This document shows positions 17,508 to 26,775 of a DNA stretch of 63,459 nucleotides, piece after piece (the stretch's first letter is position 1; each line of letters opens with the position of its first letter). The notes beneath the pieces were generated by a model that worked only from the letters and a program-made list of their open reading frames with translations, was not told the origin of the DNA and did not search any database. Both the position numbers and the translations under genes were made by a program. The DNA is from JBCCMQ01 sp039179985 (GTDB lineage Bacteria; Pseudomonadota; Alphaproteobacteria; Rhodobacterales; Rhodobacteraceae), in the NCBI GenBank assembly GCA_039179985.1, contig JBCDED010000011.1:1-63459 (forward strand), read 5' to 3'.

Positions 17508-18127
17508 GGGCGCCCTACGGTGTCATCCTGGCTGGCGGCCAGGCGCGCCGGTTCGGTGGCGGCGACAAGGGTCTCTTGCCGCTTGGCGGCAAACCCATCC
17601 TGTCGCGCGTCATCGAGCGCCTGTCGCCGCAGGTGGCCGGGCTCGCGATCAACGCCAACGGCGATCCGGGTCGGTTTTCCGCCTTTGGTCAGCCGGTCGT
17701 AGCCGATAGCGTGCCGGACCATCCCGGGCCACTTGCGGGCATTCTCGCAGGTCTTGACTGGGCCGCGGGTGAGGACGCCACACATATCGTCACGGTGGCG
17801 GCCGACACACCGTTTTTCCCGCCCGATCTGGTGCCGCGGCTGCTGCTCGCCGCTGAAGAGGCAGGACATCCCATCGCACTTGCCACGACGCCCGACCCCG
17901 AGCGCATCGTCATCCGCCATCCTACGTTCGGCCTCTGGCCGGTGGCGTTGCGTGACGATCTGCGCGCGACACTTGCGCAGGACATCCGCAAAGTGGTGCT
18001 TTTTGCCGACAAGCACGGTGCGGCCGAAGCGCAGTTTCCGGTCGAGCCTTTTGATCCCTTCTTCAACGTGAACACGCCTGCTGACCTCGAAACGGCGCAG
18101 GGCATGTTGGCGGGGCGCCCCGCGTGA
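17504..18127 (+). CDS. mobA: molybdenum cofactor guanylyltransferase MobA
   Basis: It adds GMP to molybdopterin to form the guanine dinucleotide cofactor used by DMSO-reductase-family enzymes such as formate dehydrogenase. The 207-residue product has the nucleotide-binding LAGGQARRFGGGDKGLLPLG loop (9-28), a DHPGPLAGILAGLDWA segment and a metal-binding VAADTPFFP (97-105). ATG 17504 overlaps the fdhD stop (ATGA). Confidence 0.95.
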   Translation: MRAPYGVILAGGQARRFGGGDKGLLPLGGKPILSRVIERLSPQVAGLAINANGDPGRFSAFGQPVVADSVPDHPGPLAGILAGLDWAAGEDATHIVTVAADTPFFPPDLVPRLLLAAEEAGHPIALATTPDPERIVIRHPTFGLWPVALRDDLRATLAQDIRKVVLFADKHGAAEAQFPVEPFDPFFNVNTPADLETAQGMLAGRPA

Positions 18128-18615
18128 AGATCTACGGCGTCACCGGCTGGAAGAATGCGGGCAAAACCGGGCTTATGGAGCGTCTGGTGTCCGAGATCAC
18201 CGGACGCGGTTTCAGCGTGTCGACCCTGAAGCACGCCCACCATGTGTTCGACGTCGACCACCCGGGCAAGGACAGCTTCCGTCACCGGCAGGCGGGCGCG
18301 TCCGAAGTGCTGGTCGTCAGCCGCGTTCGCTGGGCGCTCATGGCCGAGTTGCGAGAGGCCGAAGAACCGCCGCTTGGCGAGCTTCTGATAAAGCTGGCGC
18401 CGGTCGATCTGGTTCTGATCGAAGGCTATAAGCGCGAAACCCATCCCAAAATCGAAGCCTGGCGCGCGGAGACAGGGAACCCCTTGATCGCGCCCGGCGA
18501 TCCGCTGATCAAGGCCGTTGCCGCCGACAGCCCCGTCGAGATCGATCGCCCGGTCTTTGACCTGAACGACACAGGGGCAATCGCCGACTTCATCCTTGGC
18601 GAGGTGGGGCTGTGA
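18124..18615 (+). CDS. mobB: molybdopterin-guanine dinucleotide biosynthesis protein MobB
   Basis: GTP-binding accessory protein of 163 residues with a P-loop in VTGWKNAGKTGLMERL (5-20) and the conserved LKHAHHVFDVDHPGKDS region (33-49). It helps MobA supply nucleotide. The GTG start at 18124 overlaps the mobA stop, and its stop overlaps the moeA GTG start, so the whole operon is stop/start-coupled. Confidence 0.93.
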   Translation: MKIYGVTGWKNAGKTGLMERLVSEITGRGFSVSTLKHAHHVFDVDHPGKDSFRHRQAGASEVLVVSRVRWALMAELREAEEPPLGELLIKLAPVDLVLIEGYKRETHPKIEAWRAETGNPLIAPGDPLIKAVAADSPVEIDRPVFDLNDTGAIADFILGEVGL

Positions 18616-20717
18616 CGCCGTTCGACACCTTCGCCATGGTCGACTGGTCAAGCGGCAACGACACCGGGCCGAAGCCGCGAAAAGATGCCATCTGGGCGGC
18701 TATCGCCCGGGCCGGGCGCGTGGAGCCTGCGGTTTACCTGCGCAACAGAGCACAGGCGGAAGACTGGATCGCCGGGCTGATCGAGCGCGAAACGGCGGCG
18801 GGCCGCCGGGTGCTTTTGGGTTTTGACTTCCCGTTCGGCTACCCGGAGGGCTTTGCCAAGGCTGTGACGGGATCATCCGACCCCCTGGGCCTCTGGGACT
18901 GGTTCGACCGGCATCTCAGCGACGCGCCCGCGGCCAATAACCGCTTCGAGCTTGCCGGGCAGATCAATATGGGCTTCCCCGGCACCGGCCCCTTTTGGTT
19001 CAACGGAATGAAAGCCGATATCGACGGCCTGCCGCGCAAGGGCACGGACCGGTCGGACCACGGGATGCCGGAGCGGCGCCGGGTAGAGGAATTGGCCAAA
19101 GGCAGCTTTTCATGCTGGCAGATGGGCGGCGCCGGGGCCGTGGGCGGGCAGGTGATGACCGGAATGGCCTGCCTTGCGCGGCTGCGGCGGCGCTTTCCTG
19201 ATCTCGTCGCCGCCTGGCCTTTCGAGCCCCTGATCAAACCTGTGGCCTTCGTGGAGATCTGGCCGTCGCTCATTGCCGGGACCGTGGCGGATCGCATGGC
19301 CGACGACCGCATCAAGGATGCGGTGCAGGTGCAGTCGCTGGCCGGGGCGCTGATGCGCCTGACGCCCCGGGCGCTGGCCGGGATGCTCGACGTAAACGCG
19401 CCCGCGGAAGGCTGGATTCTGGGTGTGGGCTCGGAAGCGGCCCTGGCCGAGGCCGCGCGCCTGCAGCCCCCACCCCTGAAAAACGATTGCTTCGCGCTGC
19501 CACCCGGCGTTGACTGGCTGCCCGTGGGCGATGCCCTTGGCCGCCTGCGCGCCTCCATGGCGCCGGTGGTCGGGCAGAGGATGTTGCCGACCATCGAGGC
19601 GGCGGGCAGCGTTCTGGCGGCGCCTATTGTCGCGCGCCGGTCCAATCCACCGGCGGCGAACTCGGCTGTCGACGGCTACGGTTTTGCCCATGCCGCGCTC
19701 GGTGCTGTACCGCAAGAAATGCCCCTCGTCGAAGGACGCGCCGCCGCCGGTGCGCCGTTTCAGGGCCGCGTGCCGCCGGGGTCGGCCGTCCGCATCCTGA
19801 CAGGCGCGCTTTTGCCCGGTGGCGTGGACACGGTGGTGCTGGAAGAGGATACGACGACCGACGGCACGTGCATCGCCTTTCGCGGCGGGGTCAAGCCCGG
19901 CGCCAATACCCGGCGTGCGGGCGAAGATGTGGAGGCTGGCGCCGAGGTGCTGCCTGCCGGGCGCCCTCTGACGCCCGCCGATCTTGCGCTCTTGTCTGCC
20001 GTGGGCGTGGCCGAGGTGCCGGTTTTCGACCGCCTGCGGGTGGGCGTCCTTTCAACCGGGGACGAGATCGTGCCACCAGATCAGCCTGCGCTGGCCGACC
20101 GCACCTTTGATGCCAACCGGCCAATGCTTTTGGCGATGCTCGGGCGCATGGGATTTGCGGCGGTGGATCTGGGCCATGTGCCCGACGACCGGACGGCGCT
20201 GGCCACCGCGCTCGACGGGGCGGCAGAGACCTGCGACGCCGTGCTGACCTCGGGTGGTGCTTCGGCGGGGGACGAAGACCATGTATCCGCGCTCTTGCGC
20301 GATACCGGCGCGCTCCGGTCCTGGCGCATCGCCGTAAAACCGGGGCGGCCGCTGGCCATGGGGCTCTGGCGCGGGATGCCCATCTTCGGACTGCCCGGGA
20401 ACCCGGTGGCGGCATTCGTCTGCACGCTGGTCTTCGCGCGCCCGGCTCTCCTTGCGCTCTCAGGCGCCTGCTGGAGCGATCCCGTGCGCGTGCGCGTTCC
20501 GGCGGCCTTTGAAAAAAGGAAAAAGCCGGGCCGCCGGGAGTTTCTGCGGGCAAGGCTGAACGCGGCCGGAAAGGCCGAAGTTTTTGCTTCCGAGGGATCC
20601 GGGCGCATCTCGGGTCTTAGCTGGGCCGACGGGCTTGTGGAACTGGGTGACGGCGCCGCGCACATTCGTCCCGGCGATCCGGTCAGCTATCTACCCTACG
20701 GAGCCTTCGGGCTTTAA
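18612..20717 (+). CDS. moeA: MoeA molybdopterin molybdenumtransferase with an N-terminal DUF429-like domain
   Basis: The product has 701 residues against about 400 for ordinary MoeA. Residues 1 to about 290 form a separate domain with FAMVDWSSG (7-15), LLGFDFPFGYPEG (68-80), and an FVEIWPS strand, resembling DUF429-type RNase-H-like proteins. Residues from about 305 onward are MoeA: PAANSAVDGYGFA, GAVRILTGA-type segment (SAVRILTGALLPGG), LSTGDEIV, DANRPMLLAMLGRMG, TSGGASAGDEDHV and GLPGNPVAAFVC. It inserts molybdate into adenylylated molybdopterin. The role of the fused domain is unknown. GTG 18612 overlaps mobB; an internal start for a free MoeA is not apparent. Confidence 0.9.
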   Translation: MTPFDTFAMVDWSSGNDTGPKPRKDAIWAAIARAGRVEPAVYLRNRAQAEDWIAGLIERETAAGRRVLLGFDFPFGYPEGFAKAVTGSSDPLGLWDWFDRHLSDAPAANNRFELAGQINMGFPGTGPFWFNGMKADIDGLPRKGTDRSDHGMPERRRVEELAKGSFSCWQMGGAGAVGGQVMTGMACLARLRRRFPDLVAAWPFEPLIKPVAFVEIWPSLIAGTVADRMADDRIKDAVQVQSLAGALMRLTPRALAGMLDVNAPAEGWILGVGSEAALAEAARLQPPPLKNDCFALPPGVDWLPVGDALGRLRASMAPVVGQRMLPTIEAAGSVLAAPIVARRSNPPAANSAVDGYGFAHAALGAVPQEMPLVEGRAAAGAPFQGRVPPGSAVRILTGALLPGGVDTVVLEEDTTTDGTCIAFRGGVKPGANTRRAGEDVEAGAEVLPAGRPLTPADLALLSAVGVAEVPVFDRLRVGVLSTGDEIVPPDQPALADRTFDANRPMLLAMLGRMGFAAVDLGHVPDDRTALATALDGAAETCDAVLTSGGASAGDEDHVSALLRDTGALRSWRIAVKPGRPLAMGLWRGMPIFGLPGNPVAAFVCTLVFARPALLALSGACWSDPVRVRVPAAFEKRKKPGRREFLRARLNAAGKAEVFASEGSGRISGLSWADGLVELGDGAAHIRPGDPVSYLPYGAFGL

Positions 20718-20720
20718 GCC

Positions 20721-21722
20721 TTAGTCGAAGGTTCCTGCCACACGACCCAAAAGCATGAAGGCCCGCGCCGACCGTGTGTCGGAAAGGCGCACGATCTCTT
20801 CGTCCGTGGCCGTTTCGGCAAAGGCGGCGAAAGACTTGTCGAACTGGCGCAGGAAGTGGTGGGCGGCGTCGCGGAAAATGTGGTCTCGCCGCATACGCTG
20901 TGCGGCCAGCGTCAGAGCCGACCGGTCGCGCACGCCGCCAAGCATGGCCACCGTCCGGCCCCGCTCGCCATCGGCAAAGCGGCGCCAGACCTCGGGCCGC
21001 GCCAGATCGGGCGCCAGATCATCCATGTAGATGCCTTCCTGGCTCATCAGCGTCAGCACGTCCTGGCTGGCGTGGATAAGGCGGTTCACATGGGGGTCGG
21101 CCAGGGCGCGGCGAAGGGCGAGGAAGCCTTCCTCGTCCTCGGCGGTCTTGGGAAAGTTCAGAGCGATGATGAAATCTTCGACCGTAACAGGCGCTCCGCT
21201 GTGCCGTGCGGGCGTTTCCAGCGGCAGCGGCGCCTGCAGAGGCTCGCTGTCATTTTGGGCGGGCGGCTGCGGCTTGGCGCCTGTTTTTTCCGTGCCGCGT
21301 CGGGCCCGCCGGGTAGCGAAAGTTGCAAAGGCCTCGGACTGTTCGGTTTCCGTGGGCACCTCGCCGGACGGATCGGCGGGACGCACGGGCATCGTCTGTT
21401 CCTGCTGCAAGTTCAAGTAGCTGCGGCGCATGTCGCTATTGGATTTCTCCAGTGACGCGATATCCGCCTGGGCGTCATTTAGGGCCTGCGCCGCCCCGGC
21501 CGCCATCCAGATCAGGAAAAGCGGCAACACAATTGCCACGGCCACGGCGAACACGGTGAGTGGCTCCCAGGGCACATCGCTGGCAGGCGCGACATAGAAA
21601 TAGGCCGCACAGAGTGCCAGCCAGACCAGGCTGATGCCACCGGCGACCAGCATTGGCGGCCGGTTTGCCCTGGAAGAAGGCTCGGAAGTTTCCGCCGCCT
21701 GGCGGGTGTCGGAGTCGTCCAT
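20721..21722 (-). CDS. uncharacterised two-helix membrane protein
   Basis: The 333-residue product has two adjacent membrane helices (about 24-46 and 55-77), a short coiled-coil-like stretch (QALNDAQADIASLEKSNSDM region, 80-105), a disordered Pro/Glu/Arg linker (about 110-178) and a C-terminal helical domain (about 180-333) likely in the cytoplasm. I do not recognise a characterised family; the gene next to greA is a recurrent Rhodobacterales neighbour as I recall. It ends 3 bases from the moeA stop in convergent orientation. Confidence 0.82.
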   Translation of the reverse strand: MDDSDTRQAAETSEPSSRANRPPMLVAGGISLVWLALCAAYFYVAPASDVPWEPLTVFAVAVAIVLPLFLIWMAAGAAQALNDAQADIASLEKSNSDMRRSYLNLQQEQTMPVRPADPSGEVPTETEQSEAFATFATRRARRGTEKTGAKPQPPAQNDSEPLQAPLPLETPARHSGAPVTVEDFIIALNFPKTAEDEEGFLALRRALADPHVNRLIHASQDVLTLMSQEGIYMDDLAPDLARPEVWRRFADGERGRTVAMLGGVRDRSALTLAAQRMRRDHIFRDAAHHFLRQFDKSFAAFAETATDEEIVRLSDTRSARAFMLLGRVAGTFD

Positions 21723-21745
21723 CGTGCTGACTGCTTCCCTCTGGT

Positions 21746-22216
21746 TCAGCCGTAAACGATCTTGATCACTTCGTAAGAACGCTCGCCGCCCGGTGTGCGG
21801 ACTTCGACGCTGTCCCCTTCATCCTTACCAATCAGCGCGCGCGCAAGCGGAGACTTGATGTTGAGCTTGCCGGCCTCGATGTCGGCTTCCGGCTCGCCAA
21901 CGATCTGGTAGGACTTTTCCTCCTCGGTATCCTCGTCGACCAGCGTCACCTTGGCGCCGAACTTGATGGCGCCCGATAGTTTCGACGGGTCGATCACGTC
22001 GGCCAGCGAGAGAATCGCCTCGACCTCCTTGATCCGGCCTTCGATGAAGCTCTGGCGCTCGCGGGCAGCGTGGTATTCGGCATTCTCCGACAGGTCACCA
22101 TGCTCGCGCGCTTCGGCGATCGCCTTGATTACCGCGGGTCGCTCAACGGTCTTCAGCGCTTTCAATTCCTGGTCGAGCACGTCGTATCCGGTACGGGTGA
22201 GGGGGATCTTGTCCAT
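21746..22216 (-). CDS. greA: transcription elongation factor GreA
   Basis: It rescues backtracked RNA polymerase by stimulating transcript cleavage through its secondary channel. The 156-residue length is standard. It has the N-terminal coiled coil with the acidic tip REHGDLSENAEYHAARERQ (about 37-55) and the C-terminal FKBP-like domain ending SPLARALIGKDEGDSVEV. ATG 22216 is the expected start. A 237-base gap without any gene I can see separates it from the divergent ETF-QO gene. Confidence 0.97.
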   Translation of the reverse strand: MDKIPLTRTGYDVLDQELKALKTVERPAVIKAIAEAREHGDLSENAEYHAARERQSFIEGRIKEVEAILSLADVIDPSKLSGAIKFGAKVTLVDEDTEEEKSYQIVGEPEADIEAGKLNIKSPLARALIGKDEGDSVEVRTPGGERSYEVIKIVYG

Positions 22217-22453
22217 TGCTGCCGATTGCTGCCTTCAAAAAACGATGCTGGCGACCAAACCGTATTTGAACGCTGCCTGCAAGGCCGTGTGTGGTCTGGG
22301 CGCGGGGCAAGCCCGAGTTCGCCTGCCGCGACCAAACGGCCCGCGCAGGGTTTTGACCCACCGTTCCGATTGATCCCGCGCAGACCCTCGCGTAAGCAGC
22401 ACAGTCAGGTTTTGAGGGCACGCAAACGGCCTTTGTCGGCAGGGGAACGGAAG

Positions 22454-24106
22454 ATGAGCGAGACGACTCGCGAGGCGATGGAATACGACGTGGTTATCGT
22501 TGGGGCGGGGCCAGCCGGCCTGTCGGCGGCGATCCGGCTTAAGCAACTCGATGCCGATCTGAACGTTGTCGTTCTTGAGAAAGGGTCCGAAGTCGGCGCC
22601 CATATCCTTTCTGGCGCGGTGCTGGACCCCTGCGGTATCGACGCGTTGATCCCGGACTGGAAAGAGCGCGGCGCGCCGATCACCGTGCCGGTGCGCCAGG
22701 ACCGGTTTTTTATGTTGGGCGAAGCTGGCGCCATGCGCTTGCCGAACGTCATGATGCCGCCCCTGATGAATAACCACGGCAACTACATCGTCTCGATGGG
22801 CAACGTCTGCCGCTGGATGGCCGAACAGGCCGAGGAACTGGGTGTCGAGATTTTCCCCGGCATGGCCTGCTCTGACATCGTCTGGGGCGAAAATGGCGAG
22901 GTCAAGGGCGTGGTCGCAGGTGAGTTTGGCCTCAATGCCGATGGCACACCCTCCGATGCCTACGAACCGGGCATGGAACTGCTGGGAAAATACGTCTTTC
23001 TCTCCGAAGGCGTGCGCGGATCCCTGTCAAAGCAGGTGATCGCCAAATATGAGCTCGCCAAGGGGTCCGAACCCCAGAAATACGGCCTGGGCATGAAGGA
23101 AATCTGGGAAGTCGACCCCGAAAAACACCGCGAGGGCCAGGTGACACATACCATGGGCTGGCCGCTCGGCAGCCGCGCTGGTGGTGGTTCGTTCATCTAT
23201 CATCTGGACAACAATCAGGTCTACGTGGGCTTCGTGGTCCACCTGAACTACGAGAACCCCTACGTCTACCCGTACATGGAGTTCCAGCGTTTCAAGCACC
23301 ATCCCATGGTGGCCGACCTCCTGGAAGGCGGCAAGCGCGTCGCCTATGGCGCGCGCGCGATCTCGGAAGGTGGCTGGCAATCCATCCCGAAAGTGGCCTT
23401 CCCCGGCGGGGCGCTTTTGGGGTGCTCGGCGGGACTGGTAAACGTGCCGCGCATCAAGGGTAACCACAACGCTATGCTGTCGGGCATCGCGGCGGCGGAA
23501 GCGGCCCATGCGGCCATCGGCGAAGGCCGTTCGGGCGACGAGCTGATGGCCTATGAAGAGGATCTGAAAACCGGTCCCATTGCAAAAGACCTCAAGCGCG
23601 TGCGAAACGTCAAACCGCTTTGGTCGAAATCGGGGCTCCTGGCATCACTTGTGGGGGGCGGCTTCGATATGTGGACGTCCAATCTCACGGGTTGGAACCC
23701 CCTTGGCACAATGAAGGACGGCAAGACCGATGCGGAAGCGACGGGAGAGGCGTCGAAGTTCGAACCCATCGATTACCCCAAGCCTGACGGCGTTCTGAGT
23801 TTTGACCGGCTGACCAATGTCAGCTTTTCGATGACAAACCACGAAGAAAGCCAACCACCCCACTTGCGGTTGACCGACCCGAAAATCCCGATCGAGGTGA
23901 ACCTGCCTAAATTCGCAGAGCCCGCGCAGCGCTATTGCCCGGCCGGTGTTTACGAGGTTGTGGAAGAAGAGGGTACTGACCCGAGGTTCGTGATCAACTT
24001 TCAGAACTGCGTCCACTGCAAAACCTGCGATATCAAGGACCCAAGCCAGAATATCACCTGGGTTACGCCCCAGGGCGGGGATGGGCCAAACTACCCCAAC
24101 ATGTAA
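22454..24106 (+). CDS. electron transfer flavoprotein-ubiquinone oxidoreductase
   Basis: It passes electrons from ETF, reduced by acyl-CoA dehydrogenases, to membrane ubiquinone. The 550-residue product has the FAD motif VVIVGAGPAGLSAAIRL (14-30), the GWPLGSRAGGGSFIYH segment, a quinone-site region PKVAFPGGALLGCSAGLVN and a C-terminal 4Fe-4S set: the Cys in RYCPAGVYE plus NCVHCKTCDIKDP. ATG 22454 follows an AGGGGAACGG Shine-Dalgarno; a longer in-frame extension overlaps greA and is rejected. It fits functionally with the DmdC-like dehydrogenase 8 kb upstream. Confidence 0.96.
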   Translation: MSETTREAMEYDVVIVGAGPAGLSAAIRLKQLDADLNVVVLEKGSEVGAHILSGAVLDPCGIDALIPDWKERGAPITVPVRQDRFFMLGEAGAMRLPNVMMPPLMNNHGNYIVSMGNVCRWMAEQAEELGVEIFPGMACSDIVWGENGEVKGVVAGEFGLNADGTPSDAYEPGMELLGKYVFLSEGVRGSLSKQVIAKYELAKGSEPQKYGLGMKEIWEVDPEKHREGQVTHTMGWPLGSRAGGGSFIYHLDNNQVYVGFVVHLNYENPYVYPYMEFQRFKHHPMVADLLEGGKRVAYGARAISEGGWQSIPKVAFPGGALLGCSAGLVNVPRIKGNHNAMLSGIAAAEAAHAAIGEGRSGDELMAYEEDLKTGPIAKDLKRVRNVKPLWSKSGLLASLVGGGFDMWTSNLTGWNPLGTMKDGKTDAEATGEASKFEPIDYPKPDGVLSFDRLTNVSFSMTNHEESQPPHLRLTDPKIPIEVNLPKFAEPAQRYCPAGVYEVVEEEGTDPRFVINFQNCVHCKTCDIKDPSQNITWVTPQGGDGPNYPNM

Positions 24107-24203
24107 TGCTTGGTCACATCCGCGCGGCAAATTGCGCGCGCGGATTGCCTTGACGTATGGGGATGACTACCTTCCCTGAGATACCGCCGCCAAGGAGTTG
24201 TCT

Positions 24204-25913
24204 TTGTCCCCTTCGACAGTCTTGCGGTCGCTGGCATTTGCGACCGCTGCCGCCCTCACCGCGACCCCGGCTCTGCCACAGGCAGACGGGCTCGCCGGGT
24301 CCTATCTGGCGGCCCGCGCCGCAAGCTACGACAACGATTTTCAGGCCGCCTCGGACTACTACGTCCGGGCGCTGGTCCGCGACCCGGCCAATCCGGTTCT
24401 GATGGAAAACGCCATCGTGTCGTTGGTCGCTGTCGGGCGCGTGGAGCGGGCTGTCCCGATTGGTCGCCAGATGCTGTCACGCGATATCTCCAGTCAGGCG
24501 GCAGCGCTGGTTCTGGCGGCCGACAGGGTCAAACGGGATGATTTCGAAGGGCTACTGGAAGAACTTGATGCCGGTCTGACCATCGGTCCCCTGGTCGACA
24601 GCTTGCTGCGCGCCTGGTCACAAGTTGGTTCTGGCCGCATGACAGAGGCGCTGGCCGAGTTCGACCGTATTGCGGAACAGAACGGGATTGCCGCCTTCGG
24701 TGCCTACCACAAGGCGCTGGCGCTTGGATCCGTGGGCGACTTCGAAGGCGCTGTCGAGGTCTTTGACAGTGGTGCCGCGGCACAGCTTCAGCGCAGCCGC
24801 CGGGCGCTTCTGGTTGAAGTGCGCATGCTCAGCCAGCTTGACCGGAATGACGATGCGGCCGCGCTGATCAATGAGGCCTTTGGCGCGAACCCGGATCCCG
24901 GCGTCAAGGCGGTGCTGACGCAGATTAGTGCCGGGGAGACGCTGGAATTCGACCAGATCACTGATGCCGGCGATGGCGCTGCCGAGGTGTTTTATACTGT
25001 CGCCACGGCGCTCTCGGGCGAAGCCAACGATGGTTACACCTTGGGCTATGTGCGGATTGCCGACTACCTCAAGCCCGGCGACTCAGACATGATCCTTCTC
25101 TCCGCCGCGCTCCTGGAACGGCTGGAGCAGTACGAACTGGCCACGGACATCTACGATCAGGTGCCGCGCGGGGCGCCGGAGTTTTACGACGCTGAAATCG
25201 GGCGCGCCGAGTCGCTGCGGGCGCTTGGCCGGGAAGACGCTGCCGTCGAGGTGCTGAAGCAACTGGCTGAAAGCCACGGCGACATCGCCGTCGTGCATCA
25301 GACACTGGGAGATATGTTGCGCCGGACCGAACGCTACCAAGAGTCGTCCGAGGCTTATGACAACGCCATCGCGCTTCTCGATGAACCGGGCCCGCGGGAT
25401 TGGGGCGTGTTCTTTACCCGCGGCATCACCCATGAACGCATGGGCGAATGGCCTGCGGCGGATACGGATTTCCGGACGGCGCTGGAGCTGAACCCGGAAC
25501 AGCCGCAGGTCCTGAACTACCTCGGCTATTCCATGGTCGAACTGAACCTCGACCTTGATGAAGCGCTGGATCTGATCGAGCGCGCCGTGGCGGCACGTCC
25601 TGATGACGGATATATCACCGACTCACTCGGCTGGGTGCTCTACCGCCTCGGACGCTACGAGGAGGCCGTGGTCCACATGGAACGCGCCGTTGAATTGTCG
25701 CCCGTGGATCCGATCATCAACGACCACCTCGGCGACGTGCTCTGGGCCGTCGACCGCAAACTGGAAGCCCGTTTTCAGTGGAGCCGGGCGCTGAGCTTTG
25801 ACCCCGAAGAAAAGGACGCAGATCGCATCCGTCGGAAACTGGAGGTTGGGCTCGACGTGGTGCTGGAGGAAGAGGGCAGCGAACCGCTTGCGGTTGCCAA
25901 TGATGAAGGTTGA
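24204..25913 (+). CDS. exported tetratricopeptide-repeat protein
   Basis: The 569-residue product has a signal peptide (ending near PALPQA) followed by TPR units over nearly the whole length. The clearest run from about 330 to 530, with WPAADTDFRTALELNPEQ, LDEALDLIERAVAARPDD and YEEAVVHMERAVELSP repeats. It is likely periplasmic or outer-membrane-associated, in protein assembly. I chose the TTG at 24204, 6 bases after AAGGAG (24192-24197); the TTG at 24198 touches that Shine-Dalgarno. It overlaps ispE by 11 bases. Confidence 0.85.
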   Translation: MSPSTVLRSLAFATAAALTATPALPQADGLAGSYLAARAASYDNDFQAASDYYVRALVRDPANPVLMENAIVSLVAVGRVERAVPIGRQMLSRDISSQAAALVLAADRVKRDDFEGLLEELDAGLTIGPLVDSLLRAWSQVGSGRMTEALAEFDRIAEQNGIAAFGAYHKALALGSVGDFEGAVEVFDSGAAAQLQRSRRALLVEVRMLSQLDRNDDAAALINEAFGANPDPGVKAVLTQISAGETLEFDQITDAGDGAAEVFYTVATALSGEANDGYTLGYVRIADYLKPGDSDMILLSAALLERLEQYELATDIYDQVPRGAPEFYDAEIGRAESLRALGREDAAVEVLKQLAESHGDIAVVHQTLGDMLRRTERYQESSEAYDNAIALLDEPGPRDWGVFFTRGITHERMGEWPAADTDFRTALELNPEQPQVLNYLGYSMVELNLDLDEALDLIERAVAARPDDGYITDSLGWVLYRLGRYEEAVVHMERAVELSPVDPIINDHLGDVLWAVDRKLEARFQWSRALSFDPEEKDADRIRRKLEVGLDVVLEEEGSEPLAVANDEG

Positions 25914-26775
25914 GGTCTTTGCCCCGGCAAAGATCAACCTCGCGCTCCATGTCACCGGCCAAAGGGCGGATGGCTACCACCTGATTGATAGTCTGGTCGG
26001 TTTCGCCGCTTTCGGCGACATGCTGCGCCTGAGTCCCGCAGAAATGCCTGAGATCATCGTGTCAGGTTCTGAGGCGGCGGGCGTTCCTTCCGATGCCAGC
26101 AACCTCGCACTGCGGGCTTCCGCGCGGGCGGCGGCGGGCGTGCCTGTCAGTATCGCGCTGGAAAAGAGGCTTCCCGCTGCCTCTGGAATCGGGGGCGGCT
26201 CGGCCGATGCGGCTGCGGTTCTTCGCGGTCTTTGCGCCCTTGGCGCAAGGCTCTCTGACACCGATCTGGCCGCCGCGGCCCTGGAACTTGGGGCCGATGT
26301 GCCCATGTGCCTTGATCCTGTGCCGTCTCGCGTGCGGGGGATTGGCGAGGATCTGACGCCGGTCAAGCTGCCGGGTCTGCCTTGCGTCCTGGTCAACCCG
26401 CGCGTGGCGGTCTCGACGCCGGGTGTTTTCGCCCGGCTTCAGACCCGCGCCAACCCCGGTTTGACCCCATCTCCGGTTGGTTGGTACGGCGTCACGGAAT
26501 TCGTCCATTGGCTGGGCAGGCAGCGCAACGACCTGCAGCCTCCGGCCTGCGCGCTTGCGCCAGTAATTGGCGAGGTTCTGGAAGCGATTTCGCTAGCGCC
26601 GGATTGCCTTTTGTCTCGCATGTCCGGCTCAGGCGCGACTTGTTTTGGCTTGTATGAAACGGAGGCATCCGCGAAAGCCGCCGCAGAAAGACTGTTGGCG
26701 GACCACCCGGAGTGGTGGATTCAAGCGACAGTCCTTGATGACCAATCAAGCCGTTCGGCCCCGCGACCTGTCTAG
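25903..26775 (+). CDS. ispE: 4-diphosphocytidyl-2-C-methyl-D-erythritol kinase
   Basis: GHMP kinase of the non-mevalonate (MEP) isoprenoid pathway, phosphorylating CDP-ME. The 290-residue product has APAKINLALHVTGQRADGYH (7-26), the ATP loop LPAASGIGGGSADAAAVLRG and the late MSGSGATCFGL motif. ATG 25903 or the adjacent ATG 25900 start it; both overlap the TPR gene. The 3' end overlaps the convergent polyprenyl synthase by 4 bases, so two isoprenoid genes are tail to tail. Confidence 0.95.
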   Translation: MKVEVFAPAKINLALHVTGQRADGYHLIDSLVGFAAFGDMLRLSPAEMPEIIVSGSEAAGVPSDASNLALRASARAAAGVPVSIALEKRLPAASGIGGGSADAAAVLRGLCALGARLSDTDLAAAALELGADVPMCLDPVPSRVRGIGEDLTPVKLPGLPCVLVNPRVAVSTPGVFARLQTRANPGLTPSPVGWYGVTEFVHWLGRQRNDLQPPACALAPVIGEVLEAISLAPDCLLSRMSGSGATCFGLYETEASAKAAAERLLADHPEWWIQATVLDDQSSRSAPRPV

